Source: Schizochytrium sp. TIO01
Taxonomy: Eukaryota; Sar; Bigyra; Thraustochytrida; Thraustochytriidae
Direction: 5' to 3'
DNA length: 64,000 nt
Assembly (NCBI GenBank): GCA_004764695.1
Contig: SMSO01000008.1
Coordinates: 595,001 to 659,000, forward strand
Shown here: piece by piece, positions 43,201 through 52,776 of the stretch
Layout of the letters: every line of letters starts with the position of its first letter
Position numbering within the stretch: position 1 is the first letter of the stretch
The notes under the pieces: model-generated
Database searches by the model: none
The model's input: only the letters and a program-made list of their open reading frames with translations
Told to the model about the DNA's origin: nothing
Made by a program: the position numbers and the translations under genes

Positions 43201-44145
43201 CTGCCAACGTTCGTATGTAGTGCCCCCAACATCAAGGCTTGGAATGAGAGCAATGAAGCCCTGAAGAAGCGTTTTGTATTGTTGAACTTCCTCTGTAGAC
43301 ATCACGCTTGCCCCGAAGGATGAGAGTGGTTTCTCCAAGGTACGCCCGGTTGCAATCCAGCCCCAGCCCTCAGATAGCATTCCAAGATCACTGGCAACCT
43401 GTAAAAGCTCTGCCAAGTCTGTCAAAAGTGGTAGAATAATTCGATAGCCAGACGCATCGACCGCCTCCAAAACTGATTCAATACTTTGTGTCGAAGCAGA
43501 TGTAGGAAGAGAAAATTGAGATAGTTCAATGCCAAGCTGCATCGATTGTACAGTAAACTCACTAAGCGCAATGTCCATCTCTGGATCGCCGGAAGAAACA
43601 ATAATAGCAACTTTTAACCAGTCCATATTAAAGCAAAATTGTGCAAGCGATGCTATTTCTACTTCCATAGCACCATAAATTTGCGTGACATATTCAGCAC
43701 TGTACTCATGTTCTGACATGGCCACCATATTTTTTTCGTAAATGTTTCCAACAAGGGCTGCTCCAGTCGTTTCTGCAGTAGAGAACAGTCCTAGTGCAGC
43801 TTCGATACCAGCCTTCTCCATGCATAATGCAGCCCTTGTACCGCCTTCAGAGGTGCTCTGGGTGTCTAACCAAACTGGAGAAACTTGAGTAAAACCACTC
43901 AGGAATCCATCCTCAAGTGCATGCTCTAGAGAGCACAATACAGCAAAATCAGGACTCGGGTTCAACGCAAGATTGCGCATAACACCAAAGTACAGGTTTG
44001 TTGCATTTGTTACATATTGATCATCCACGATAGTATCCTCCGCGCAAATGCGGCTGGATACATATGAATTGTAATCTCCACGAACAGCTTGTGAGCTTGC
44101 AGCAAAACACAGAAGAACAATGCCCAGCGCTGTTTGCGAGCGCAT
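40270..44145 (-). CDS. class C (GABA-B-like) seven-helix receptor with two tandem Venus-flytrap modules
   Basis: Single-exon frame. An upstream in-frame ATG exists at 44202, but the one at 44145 begins a clean signal peptide (MRSQTALGIVLLCFAASSQA), giving 1,291 residues. Two homologous extracellular modules follow, at about 25-480 and 515-960, each opening with RICAEDxI / RICVEDLI. They share anchors such as GMLSEGWGWIATG versus GMLEEGWGWLSTE, GTTYERWQTCVE versus GTTYAEWHACID, and YNGYFYDSVQLVIRAL versus WNGFYYDAIQVALRAM. Both are rich in Asn-x-Ser/Thr sites. Seven hydrophobic helices span about 990-1255 and include ESELSEAKWIFISVYNGAV, a segment typical of GABA-B-like receptors. A short cytosolic tail follows. 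The family binds small ligands in the flytrap and signals through G proteins at the plasma membrane; the ligand is unknown. The gene lies between the two halves of the divided E3 ligase. Confidence 0.92.
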   Translation of the reverse strand: MRSQTALGIVLLCFAASSQAVRGDYNSYVSSRICAEDTIVDDQYVTNATNLYFGVMRNLALNPSPDFAVLCSLEHALEDGFLSGFTQVSPVWLDTQSTSEGGTRAALCMEKAGIEAALGLFSTAETTGAALVGNIYEKNMVAMSEHEYSAEYVTQIYGAMEVEIASLAQFCFNMDWLKVAIIVSSGDPEMDIALSEFTVQSMQLGIELSQFSLPTSASTQSIESVLEAVDASGYRIILPLLTDLAELLQVASDLGMLSEGWGWIATGRTLEKPLSSFGASVMSTEEVQQYKTLLQGFIALIPSLDVGGTTYERWQTCVESNFNATSGNFSNIGTSLTSNTTEQTYSAGLSLALDSYNGYFYDSVQLVIRALDASSDPSDPSVIRQAILNTAFTGVTGDVSIDENGHRTRSSFAIRNVQNGVLVDVGRFFVSNGTTVLNNEAELKFPGNMSSVPSDYVMTCNVDDDYITTATTCVDSVRNVSYSFASNVSARYCPELSTTEEDCNMYSVCDDCTDYVQDRICVEDLIDEDIYETTADSIYLGILRDFEGSVGIDMSAMCALDNIVNNGTVISNSTSLNLIWLGTGSTMSGGISAGNCMRKSGMHLAVAPSAGSTPTSGAALIGTAYQQNLIGTTATSPSLSDATTYSYFSRVIASDSYQGSLLANYSLSNNWTHVATLSLSPNTYFDGIITAFGDRATELGIAVTSYTLQDGYTESQISEALRKIRATGIRIVLLAVKSPRAILVEANSTGMLEEGWGWLSTEATMMVLDDDVWGLSDDEKEDLDTLLEGFIGLVPAMAPNGTTYAEWHACIDEHFDDVVGKYANIGATLLNASNGDRDAAITIAKTRWNGFYYDAIQVALRAMGSLTPAQRLEPTLVRSAIRAVSYYGTSGLIQMDSDGDRSSAVYEVGNIYGSQYNSIGRYENNQFDITSTTYFPGLSTEVPVDYTMDCTLSTEYNQTVSDCEGSTRLVTYVQNSDESKEYCPDVDPFEVDCDYAVASGVGLPLAIAGFLFTTVATVFLLIFWNHKIIRLSQREFLLLMMFGAYVGLTGPIVALGKLTDAKCATLPSLAALGYVLLFGPLFVKTWRVSVLVRNTKLRKIKLPNSRLYRRLFALVAATGIMIAVMMAVDPPHVTTDNLSVTDSDGVAHLVPYTTCSVNAGTMSLLLILLLAIMTLYGCFVSYQIRHVESELSEAKWIFISVYNGAVMSLLTLAVILSLDLSYASMHAFGSIGILVTCMMTITLILVPKLNNIRVNASINTTAPTAGTQQVAPSTNATLVKSEDYILTSTNG

Positions 44146-44202
44146 TATATTCAATTTAAAGTGGAATTCAGAGATCACCTCCAGTAGATAGGCCGTCCAC
44201 AC

Positions 44203-47200
44203 GGGCCTAAACAGAGGTGTTTCTAGTTTGCTTTTTGCCCTGGTTGTTTATTTCATGGAATAACATCCTCGAATGGTATTAAAATATAAAATAAACTCTG
44301 CAAAGAGGACTTTATTATGAGAATAAATTGATATATTAAATTATACAGAGTAAATAATCATGTAAAGTGAAACACGAGCTTTCTGCGATAACATATTTTT
44401 ACCGTACTTTTTAATGCCATAACAAAATCACCAAGACCGTTCACCATCTTTTTGAAGGCAATATGTTTCGCTGCAATGACCTTAAGAATGGAACGGATAG
44501 GGCATCCGCATTTCGTGTTCCTATTTATACATAAACGTAAGATATCCTAGTTTTCACAATAGCTGACTTCAGCTAGACATAAATGCCAAACAGCCTGGAT
44601 AGTAGTGCTTGCTAGTCGAAGAGTTTGCCGACTTGTAGTCAAGACTAAAATTAACCTTGTTGGAAGACCTAATCGCATTCTCTGCCCCTTCACCTTGCCT
44701 CCCTTCAAGCACCCTTTTTATCTAGTCTTCCTTACACTAATCCAATGATCCGGCGTGGTTGTGCCTCCCCTCCCACCATTACGAGATAGCAGCGCTGCGC
44801 ATCTACTTGCACACTTCGGATGAAGAGCACATTTGCATATTCTTGAGAAAAAGCACTTGTGTTTTTCCAAAGTTCGCCACCATGTGTTCTCCCTGGGCTG
44901 AGCCTAAGGGCAGTCCTCTGCCTGGTACCTTCAAAGTGCCACCACCATTCTTTTGCGCAAGACACGGGGCGCTTACCTTGAGCTCAACTCGCAGGCCTTA
45001 GAGTCCTCCGCTCCAAGATTGTATGTAGAGTCTTGAGAACGCCTGAATCGGGTCCGCCAGAAGCTAGCTGTGTGCAAGTTTGACCTACTCTCAGCTTCCA
45101 CACCCATGTACTAGTCTTGCGTGGGCCAACCAAGGATTACAGCGTCCACTTGGTCTGGTCTTCTCTTTGGAGATAGCTCTTGCCTCAATTGTGCTTGCGG
45201 CACAACCATAAACTCCTATGAGCTCTCCGCCCTGCCACCCAAGCTGATCCAGAGTATTATCTCCACCCTGTAGTTCGCCAGCTGCTCAGCATTTCCAGGA
45301 TTCTTCTTTCTCGCTCTCCTACATTCTTCTCTCTTTTCCCCATTTCCCTCCCATAAGCTCCTATAAAGTCGAGAATCTTTCAAATGTATCCGTTACAATG
45401 GTAGAAATTTGCGCACGAAACTGCATTCCTCGTAAGCCAACCCTAAGCGAGTTAAAGGGGCGAAGACCCAGCGTTGGAATCTTTGGCAGTAAACCTGGTT
45501 CAGAGTAGGGAGGTGCGCGATGATCGAAATTCTTAAGTCGGGACTCGTGAGCAAAAAGCATCAGTCAGCCAGTAAACACGGGGGGGCAGCGATGGTCGGG
45601 TTTTGGCCAGTCGCGAAGTGCCGATGGACTTCTTCGCCAGGACCTGTCGTTGCCCTTTCGTCCGCCGGCAGAGAGTCATGGCAGCCTCGCCAAATAAGCA
45701 GCGCTACCTACACCTTCGGTGTTCTTTCGCTGGCGCTTTGGCTTTCGGGCGGAGCAGAAATGCCAATGTTCCGAGAATGTTAGATACCCAAGGCTTCTAA
45801 CGACTCTTTCCCTGTTATCCGTCTGCCGTATGGCATAAAAACAAAAACTTGCGCCAACTCTTGACTGTTATAAACTCCTAAATGGACCTCGCGTGAGGCA
45901 TGAGAGCTTTGCAAATGGGACACAAATCCAGGCTCTCTCAAGAACTTGCTCAACACTCGTTTGCGCTGTTTGTGTGCCTCTTGTAAAGCGCACGCCGTTA
46001 CATTTCGCCATTAGGCGTCTCCATTCTCATTCTTCTCCTATCGTGCTTATCTATCATTCACCCTCCAGATCTTCGAGATCGGATGGAGCGATGCCTGCAA
46101 GTCCAGACTCAATAGCGTGCAACGGCCCATGAAATAAGTAATGTTGCGCGGAGCGCAGTCTTGAGCTGCCAACTATACTAAGACGCAAGTTTATCGAGGA
46201 GAGAGACAGTCTCCTCATCATCATCACTTCTCCTCAGAACTAAATGATTTTATTACTTTATGCTCAGACCTCGACAGCGTGTCACTTGTGTGCAAGTACT
46301 TCATGAACCCTGAACCGTCCGCCTACCGCCACTTTCAAGATTTCCTATAGCTTTTCTCACTTACATTGCTTCATCTTGCCTGCAGCCGGATCATCAACAA
46401 CTGCTTTCAACGGTACCTTGTGACGGGTTCCCTCAGGACCTGCAACCTCCCTCTTTATAGTCTGACTTCATTATTGAATATAAGAGGGTATTAGTGTTTT
46501 TTGTTTATTTTTCATTTTTTTTAATTGAAAAAAAAAAGAAAAAAAAGCAGACCATTTGTGGGAGTTATGATAGGAAGTAGGTACCTACTACTATATTGTA
46601 TTTTTCCTTCTTTACGAATTAAATGAAGAAGACCTACCTAGTTACTCAGCTTTAAATATTGTCAAGAATTGTAAAAGGGAGACACGAAACGATGGTAGTC
46701 ATTCGTTATTTTTAGCTCGAGGTACCAAAAGTAACAGTTGGGGGCGCAAAACTTGTAAGTTGTAGGGCTCGCACTAATTGTACAGTTTTTGAAGCAAGTG
46801 GCAGTGTAAGGAGCTTTATTTGATGAAGATACGGTAAGTTTTCGGGAGCACATTCACAAAGCGTACGCGTAGTTTTCATCACGCCAGGCCCGGTTGAAAT
46901 GTGGACATTGTTGTGGTCTGTATAGACAGTAGCTTTGAGTTGTGAGGTTCTGAGCTAAATGTCTGTTAACAACTAAGTTTGTATGATGAAAACTTCAGAG
47001 GCGTTGAAATATGTACTTGGCGGTCCTGTTCCCAGTTTTCTTTTTGTCCTCGAGCACGTTTTTACGTTCCATTGTTGATGCGTAAACATGGCAATAGAAT
47101 TGCTTTACAAGGGATATAACAGAAAGTCGTGCTTTCTTTCTGTTTTGCCCTTCTCAACTGCGTTCATTTTGTACTTCAAGAAATCAGCATTTGTTCCCGT

Positions 47201-48247
47201 TTGATAACAACCAGAAGTTAGACTTGGAAAAGAAGGACTTGTATTTGCAAATTTGCATTTGGCGGAAAGTTTGAGCGATCGACGACTCCGAATCTACCCC
47301 CAAAGGCAAGGTTTTCCAATCTGAAGGGAACCCTCTAAAACTCAAGTATTATTACCTGCAGAAGGAACACAATCCTGCCCTTTCTTCGTTTTCATTCACT
47401 ATGCAGTTAACCAAATCCCCAACTTGATAAGGATCGCATGTATTTGGTAAAGAGTAACGTTTTCTTTAATTTCCCAAAATGATTACGTCCACACTTGTAT
47501 TGATAGAACTGTTGAGATGATCTCAGCAGGTAGCTGGGCATATGAGCAAGTTAGCCCACCAGTATCTTTTCTAGACAGCAAAGAATTTTCCTGTTTATTT
47601 TACTTCTGCCTAACTACGAAGTAACGATCAACTCGATTTCATACTGTAATCATTATTTCATTGTATTTGATCAATTCTGAAAAAGGCCCCGTCTCGCTCC
47701 ATTACTATGATTATTATTATTATAGAATATTATTATTAACATCTTACCTTTATGTTGTAGTCTTGAGAGTGAATATACCTATGCACCAAGTATGGTAGCA
47801 TGTCAATAATAAAGTATTCATGTTACAGTGCAAAAGGAATAGTGCTCAGAATTCGTTTCAATTTCTGCTAAGTTTGGCATTGACAACCAACTCTATCAAA
47901 CACAGGCTTGCAATGAATGTGACTTTAGAAACTCAATTCAATCTTTTTCTCGAAATTTGGAGGTATCATAAGCCAGCAGGCATCTTCGTTCTCCAACAAG
48001 ATTGAAAATGTACGATTCTTGAGACTCTTGCGCCGTGAGTTCTAAAGCTCTCCACCATCTCAATACTGATGGGACCTGTCATGGATAATAAACATTTTTC
48101 CACTAGTAAGCATGGCATTTGCCCAATTAGCAACAGTCAGTAATTACAGACATCTTGTACTCTGGTACAAAGTACCTGAACTTCATCGGGCAGGGAGGTA
48201 GGTTGTTAAGAGAATTTGAACATTTTTTTTTCTTTTACAAACGGAGA
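44203..48247. other. intergenic region (4 kb)
   Basis: Lies upstream of the receptor gene and downstream of the HECT gene, both on the minus strand. It has mixed composition: pyrimidine-rich around 44.6-46.4 kb, then AT-rich with an A/T homopolymer block at about 46495-46545 and an ATT microsatellite at about 47705-47740. No gene is supported; open frames are short and without known domains. Confidence 0.6.
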
Positions 48248-49621
48248 CTAGCCGAACCCATAACCTTCAGTACATTCGTGAATAGCATACATCAGCTTTT
48301 CTTTGAGAGCTGCTTCAGTATTGTATGACGGCAAATCAAGTTGATTGAAGCATGAGTGCGATTGAGGAAGAGCATCATCACTTCCATATGCTTTATGGAT
48401 TGTAAAACGTTGTACACCGCGCATGCCGATAAGGTTTTTGAAACCATCGAGTGGAACTTTGGAGGTTCCTGTGACAAACATGAGAAAACGTGCGTGATCT
48501 TCAGATGGCAGAGCCTCGAGAGTTTTCCAGAACCAACGGATTTGCTGGCTTGCTGCGGTATATCCTACATACTCCGTGTTTGCTTTGAGATCGTCGAGAT
48601 CGATTTCAGGTACACCAGCAATGAGTAGCTCGAGTTCATTTTCGTCGAAGATGGAGATCAGTTCAGCTGGAACAAGCTCATGGAAACCCTCAAGAAAGGC
48701 ATCGAGCTGAGCCCGAATACCATTAGTCATGCGATAGTGGGTCACCAAACGAATATAATCGCGCTTGTTTTCTTCTGTCACAGGGACATTAGCTCCTCCT
48801 GGGAAGAGCTCTTTCGTGCGAACAGACCCAAAGACGTCAATGTCAGCAGAAAAGGTAAGATCGAAGCCGATCTCCTCAATGTTCATTTGTGTAAGCTCCA
48901 TAAGATTGCGGTAGTATTCTGGGTCGAGGCTTTGCATATCAGATGGTGTCACCTTGAGACCTAGAATATGCTTATAGAACGACCTCGTAAAGTGCGCGTC
49001 TAGTAAATGTCCATCAGCAACAGCTTTACCTACAATCCTGCCCACGAACTTGAAGTATTCCAAATGTCTGTCCACAGCAATAGACGATCTTGGATCCGGT
49101 TGGAATGCGCTGCTATCTGCCGACGGCTTAAACAGTCCATAATCCGGTTTGAACATCTCTCTCGCCAGGATCTGAAACCATTCACGCGTAGGTCCTCCAG
49201 CGTCGATGCCTTCTTCGCCATCAAATTTCACCGACAGTCTTCCTCGCAGCTCCTGTGCAGTATGATACTGCAAATACAAAAAGGAGTCCTCGAATACGTG
49301 CGAGCGACGCACAGTCAAGTTCACAGTTCCTGTGCGCACCGTTCGTCTCAGCTTGCGCATTTGAGCCACGAAGTATTGACGTTTGTTATCAAAATCAAGT
49401 ACAGAGCGACAATTTGGGTGCTTCAGCAAGCACGAGAATGAGTCGTCCAGGAGGGCTGGCGACTGGCTCACCAGCGAGTTCAACACATTTCCGTGGGCGT
49501 GTACGAATTTAAGCAAGGTTGCCTCACGCTTGTCGTGGGCACTGACCTCACCGCTCTTGGCACCACTGCCCTCGCTGCTCTTGCCGCCGGCATGGAGCTC
49601 GTCTAGAGCATCCAAATCCAT
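48248..49621 (-). CDS. HUWE1/TOM1/UPL1-type HECT ubiquitin ligase catalytic domain as a separate gene
   Basis: Frame of 457 codons from ATG 49621. After about 37 linker residues comes the N-terminal extension of HUWE1-type HECT domains (LLKFVHAHGNVLNSL; VLDFDNKRQYF), then the N-lobe (RRSHVFEDSFLYL, FDGEEGIDAGGPTREWF, YFKFVGRIVGKAV, FTRSFYKHILG) and C-lobe (FVTGTSKVPLDGF, CFNQLDLPSY). The catalytic Cys is residue 424 (codon 48352-48350), 34 residues from the C-terminus, and the terminal EGYGFG matches the family. The sequence resembles HUWE1/UPL1 rather than NEDD4-type HECTs, so it is the expected partner of the HECT-less scaffold at 28552-39972. The frame is open without ATG for 38 codons upstream of 49621 (stop at 49738-49736) with coding-like content, so the true N-terminus could be longer through splicing. 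Whether the protein works alone or joins the scaffold is unknown. Confidence 0.92.
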   Translation of the reverse strand: MDLDALDELHAGGKSSEGSGAKSGEVSAHDKREATLLKFVHAHGNVLNSLVSQSPALLDDSFSCLLKHPNCRSVLDFDNKRQYFVAQMRKLRRTVRTGTVNLTVRRSHVFEDSFLYLQYHTAQELRGRLSVKFDGEEGIDAGGPTREWFQILAREMFKPDYGLFKPSADSSAFQPDPRSSIAVDRHLEYFKFVGRIVGKAVADGHLLDAHFTRSFYKHILGLKVTPSDMQSLDPEYYRNLMELTQMNIEEIGFDLTFSADIDVFGSVRTKELFPGGANVPVTEENKRDYIRLVTHYRMTNGIRAQLDAFLEGFHELVPAELISIFDENELELLIAGVPEIDLDDLKANTEYVGYTAASQQIRWFWKTLEALPSEDHARFLMFVTGTSKVPLDGFKNLIGMRGVQRFTIHKAYGSDDALPQSHSCFNQLDLPSYNTEAALKEKLMYAIHECTEGYGFG

Positions 49622-51126
49622 ACCTGAGATTGATCCTGGAGTGCAACGCGAACGAGAGTCTGTGCGACTCGAGACGACCGTGTCACCGGTCGTTTGAAAA
49701 GCGTGAACTCGCTGTTGGGTGCAGACTCGCCTGCGTTAACTTTATCGTAGTGCGATGGGAAGTCTGATTCGGGATTGATGAAGATCAAAGATTTCTGTTG
49801 GCTTTGTTCCTTTGTCTTCTCTTCATCTCAGTTATTGTTATTATCTAGAGAGTTACTGTTTCAAGTAGACAATTATAAGTAAAGTATTCATGGTATAAGT
49901 AGGAAATAGAGGAATACATCCCTTGTGGTGGATAGGTTATACAGTGGGAAAGAAACGGGAATTTATTGCTTTCCCGGCTTGAAGACTCTTCAAAGAGTTA
50001 GCTCGAGCTAAATATCGGATCGGTTGCTCGAGGCCAGATGCCTGGTTTATAGGTGTTCTTTTGTTTTTAACAAAGAGGAAAATAGAGCTAAGCCTGGGCA
50101 TTTGTGTCTCAATTGTTTTAATGGTGCCACAGAATCGTATGTAATTAAAGATTACTTGAGAGCGCTTCTTCTGCCAAATATAACTATCCTCCCTCAAAAA
50201 CAGGTTTAAAGAGATGGAGAAGTAAGTCATTGACTTGAAAGCAAGAGCAGCGAAGAAAATCACAGACACGAGAGACGTTTATTCAAGAGACGATTGATTG
50301 GTATGTCAGCGCTCATTTTTGTCCTCGCTCACTTGTTTACAACCAATCTTCCAGTGACTCGCAAAAAAAAATTAAAAAATTAAAGCAGTTTGCTTCCCGT
50401 TTGTGTACAGTTATAATGCGATACATAGTTTTGCTAAGCCTACATGAATTTGGGCGCATTGCAAACCTGTTGTGCGTCTGCAATTTCTTTTTAAGTATGC
50501 AGAATACTTAGTATAGATGGATACTCACCAGCAAAACTTTTCATAGTTGCTCATGATGGTATTGGTGATCTAAAATAAGTGCGGACAGTCACAATATCAT
50601 TTGCAAAGCATTGTGACTTTTTAAAAGGCGTACAAATAATTACAATCACGTGATTGTGCATCTATGCGCCCTCCTAATCTTGAACCCAGCATACCTTAGC
50701 TTAATCTTAGTGCTTTGATTACGTACATCTATCAATCAAGCATAGATTTCACTGTTGAAAGGTTCTTCGAAACCTTAGTCCAACTGTGTAGAACAAACGT
50801 CATGTAAAAACTTGCGGCAACTCCAATCTCGATGGCAATAAAACGAAGAGCATAAAATTGATTTCATTGTTTTCTTCTGACTACATTAAAGCTAGACGAG
50901 CTAATCACAGCGTACTCTCCCGGTTGATTTGGATATGGTTTGTCTAATTAGATAGGGAAAATATATAGGGATAAGATTTTCGCCGAGCTACTCTGAACAA
51001 GCTGATCTTACAAGACAAGTTCTCCAAAAACTAAGGCAATTGTGAAGAAAAAATACTTTTAAGATATATTTGAATACAATAGAAAAATACTTAAAGCTTG
51101 GGCTTATAAGGGAAACTTTTAGGAAG
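49622..51126. other. intergenic region
   Basis: 5' flank of the HECT gene and 3' flank of the LRR-kinase gene. AT-rich, with no supported gene. The first about 115 nt next to the HECT ATG are in frame with it and may be coding (see findings). Confidence 0.55.
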
Positions 51127-52776
51127 CTACTCTAGCTCAAATTCGGTCTTCACAAGTCCTAGAGTTAGTAACGGCTCAAGCTTAGCTCTCAGAACACTTG
51201 GAAGACTTCTGCCTTGTATATTTTCACTCCAGTACATGCGCAGACGCTCCGTACGAATCACTCGCCACGCCTCATGCACCTGCTCTGGAAAGTCAGGATA
51301 ATATAAGTCATCACTAAGTTTTCTGTTGCAGTTTCTTACGTGAGCGTAGCAAGCTTCCTTGTCCTTGGAGCTGTATTCAAGACACCAAGCACAAAATCGA
51401 TGCCTGCAGCTATCATTGCCACAGATCACAGCACAACATCCATCAAATTCGTCAAAGCGAGCATTGCAATTTGGACAGCTCGTAATCAAGAGTTTTTCCT
51501 CTATGTGCTGCAAATGCATCTTTGCTTCTAAGCTCAGCCCACCTTCTTCAAGAACCACTGCCATGCGCTTTTTAATCTCCTCCTCGGCCCGAACTACAGC
51601 TTCGCTTTCCGCTTTCATCTGTGCGATCCGCAAAAGGTGTCTCAGAGCCCTTGGCGCAAGGCGCGCAATATCTTGGCCCATGATTCTTCCATCGCATCTA
51701 GCCTCCACGCATTCCATCGTTCCATCGGCACCCACAGTCACGGAGGCTTCTGCGTCCGTAGCAGCTTCTACTGAGCGTGCGATACAGTCCCGGCAAAGGA
51801 AATGTCCTCTCTCGCAGCACGTGCCCTCGGAAAGCGGGATGTCATCCAAGCATACAGGACATCTTACTAAAGGATTCGCGACAGCCCCGAATGTCTCAAG
51901 CGCTTCAACGGCACATGGACGATGCTCAGGATTTATCGCTTTGAGAGAGCTTATGAGTGTCTGCATTGCAGATGTTCGCTCACAGGGATACAGCTCCTCC
52001 AGGACTACACCCACAGAGTACATGTCCATCGCAGTTTCGAACTTGTCTACTGGTCCTGTCTGCAACTCAGGAGCAAGGTACCGTGGCGTCGCTTGAAGAG
52101 ATGTGTATGTTGCTGTGGAATTTGCTATTTTCATGCCATCGAAATCACCAAGCAGCGGGGTCTCGATATTCGCGAGGAAGATGTTCTCTGGCTTGATGTC
52201 GCAGTGTACGATGTTCAAAGCATGCAGGTCAGCCACCCCAATCAGTAAGCCCGAGGCAAGTCGATTACGCGTAACTTTATCTGCGTTGGGGTGCTTTTTA
52301 ATCCACTCCGCCAAGTTGCCTTGCTCGTAGAAAGGCATCAAAATGCATCCGTGTGGTACCCCATGTAAGATACTAACGAAGGCACCGATAATGCGGATTA
52401 CATGTTGCGAAGCTACCTTGCCTAGATTCGCAACTTGCGTGTAGAAAGCCCTAATTTGGTTCGAATGCTCGAGTTGAAACTGCTTCAGAACGAGGCTTCT
52501 GCCGGTGCTGTCTAATACCTTCTGTACCGTCTTGCCACCCCTTGAAGCCAGAAGCTTTCCAATAGGCTGGAAATCTGAAATTTCCACGTTCGCTAGCCAG
52601 AGATCAGAGCAAGCCACCTCAAGGACACCGTCTGCACTTACATGTACCTTTTCGAGCCATGCTTGGTTTTTTAGTAGTTCTGGGTAATGCTCCTGCGCGT
52701 GTTGCAGAGTTTCGGCAAGTTTATGACGAAATGCTTTGCTCAGTTCGATAGGACTGCCTTTGGAGAGTATAAGCTT
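51127..52776 (-). CDS. kinase-like plus RING/IBR terminal exon of the LRR gene
   Basis: Open frame of 549 codons with no usable ATG at its 5' end (a GTG at 52617 is the first start-like codon), so it must be spliced to upstream sequence. The kinase-like domain has a Lys in the VAIK position (LVLKQF), NIVHCDIKPENIFL (HCD in place of HRD), GDFDGMKI (DFD in place of DFG) and an intact APE motif (YLAPEL). The catalytic Asp residues remain, so activity is possible. It is followed by a RING-like CPVC...CCERGHFLCRDC, a helical spacer, and an IBR/RING2-like CPNCNARFDEFDGCCAVIC...FCAWC. RBR ligases pass ubiquitin through a RING2 cysteine; GCC in the second module is the candidate. Kinase and RBR in one chain is uncommon in well-studied organisms. 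Confidence 0.85.
   Translation of the reverse strand, partial: KLILSKGSPIELSKAFRHKLAETLQHAQEHYPELLKNQAWLEKVHVSADGVLEVACSDLWLANVEISDFQPIGKLLASRGGKTVQKVLDSTGRSLVLKQFQLEHSNQIRAFYTQVANLGKVASQHVIRIIGAFVSILHGVPHGCILMPFYEQGNLAEWIKKHPNADKVTRNRLASGLLIGVADLHALNIVHCDIKPENIFLANIETPLLGDFDGMKIANSTATYTSLQATPRYLAPELQTGPVDKFETAMDMYSVGVVLEELYPCERTSAMQTLISSLKAINPEHRPCAVEALETFGAVANPLVRCPVCLDDIPLSEGTCCERGHFLCRDCIARSVEAATDAEASVTVGADGTMECVEARCDGRIMGQDIARLAPRALRHLLRIAQMKAESEAVVRAEEEIKKRMAVVLEEGGLSLEAKMHLQHIEEKLLITSCPNCNARFDEFDGCCAVICGNDSCRHRFCAWCLEYSSKDKEACYAHVRNCNRKLSDDLYYPDFPEQVHEAWRVIRTERLRMYWSENIQGRSLPSVLRAKLEPLLTLGLVKTEFELE

Noticed and set aside
44732-46132. Several 60-90 codon frames in the 4-kb gap
   Set aside because: Overlapping on both strands, without domains or splice partners that extend them.
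52617-52687. GTG at 52617 as the start of a stand-alone kinase-RBR gene
   Set aside because: The frame continues upstream with coding-like sequence conserved in the paralogue and has no ATG; splicing to the upstream exon fits better.
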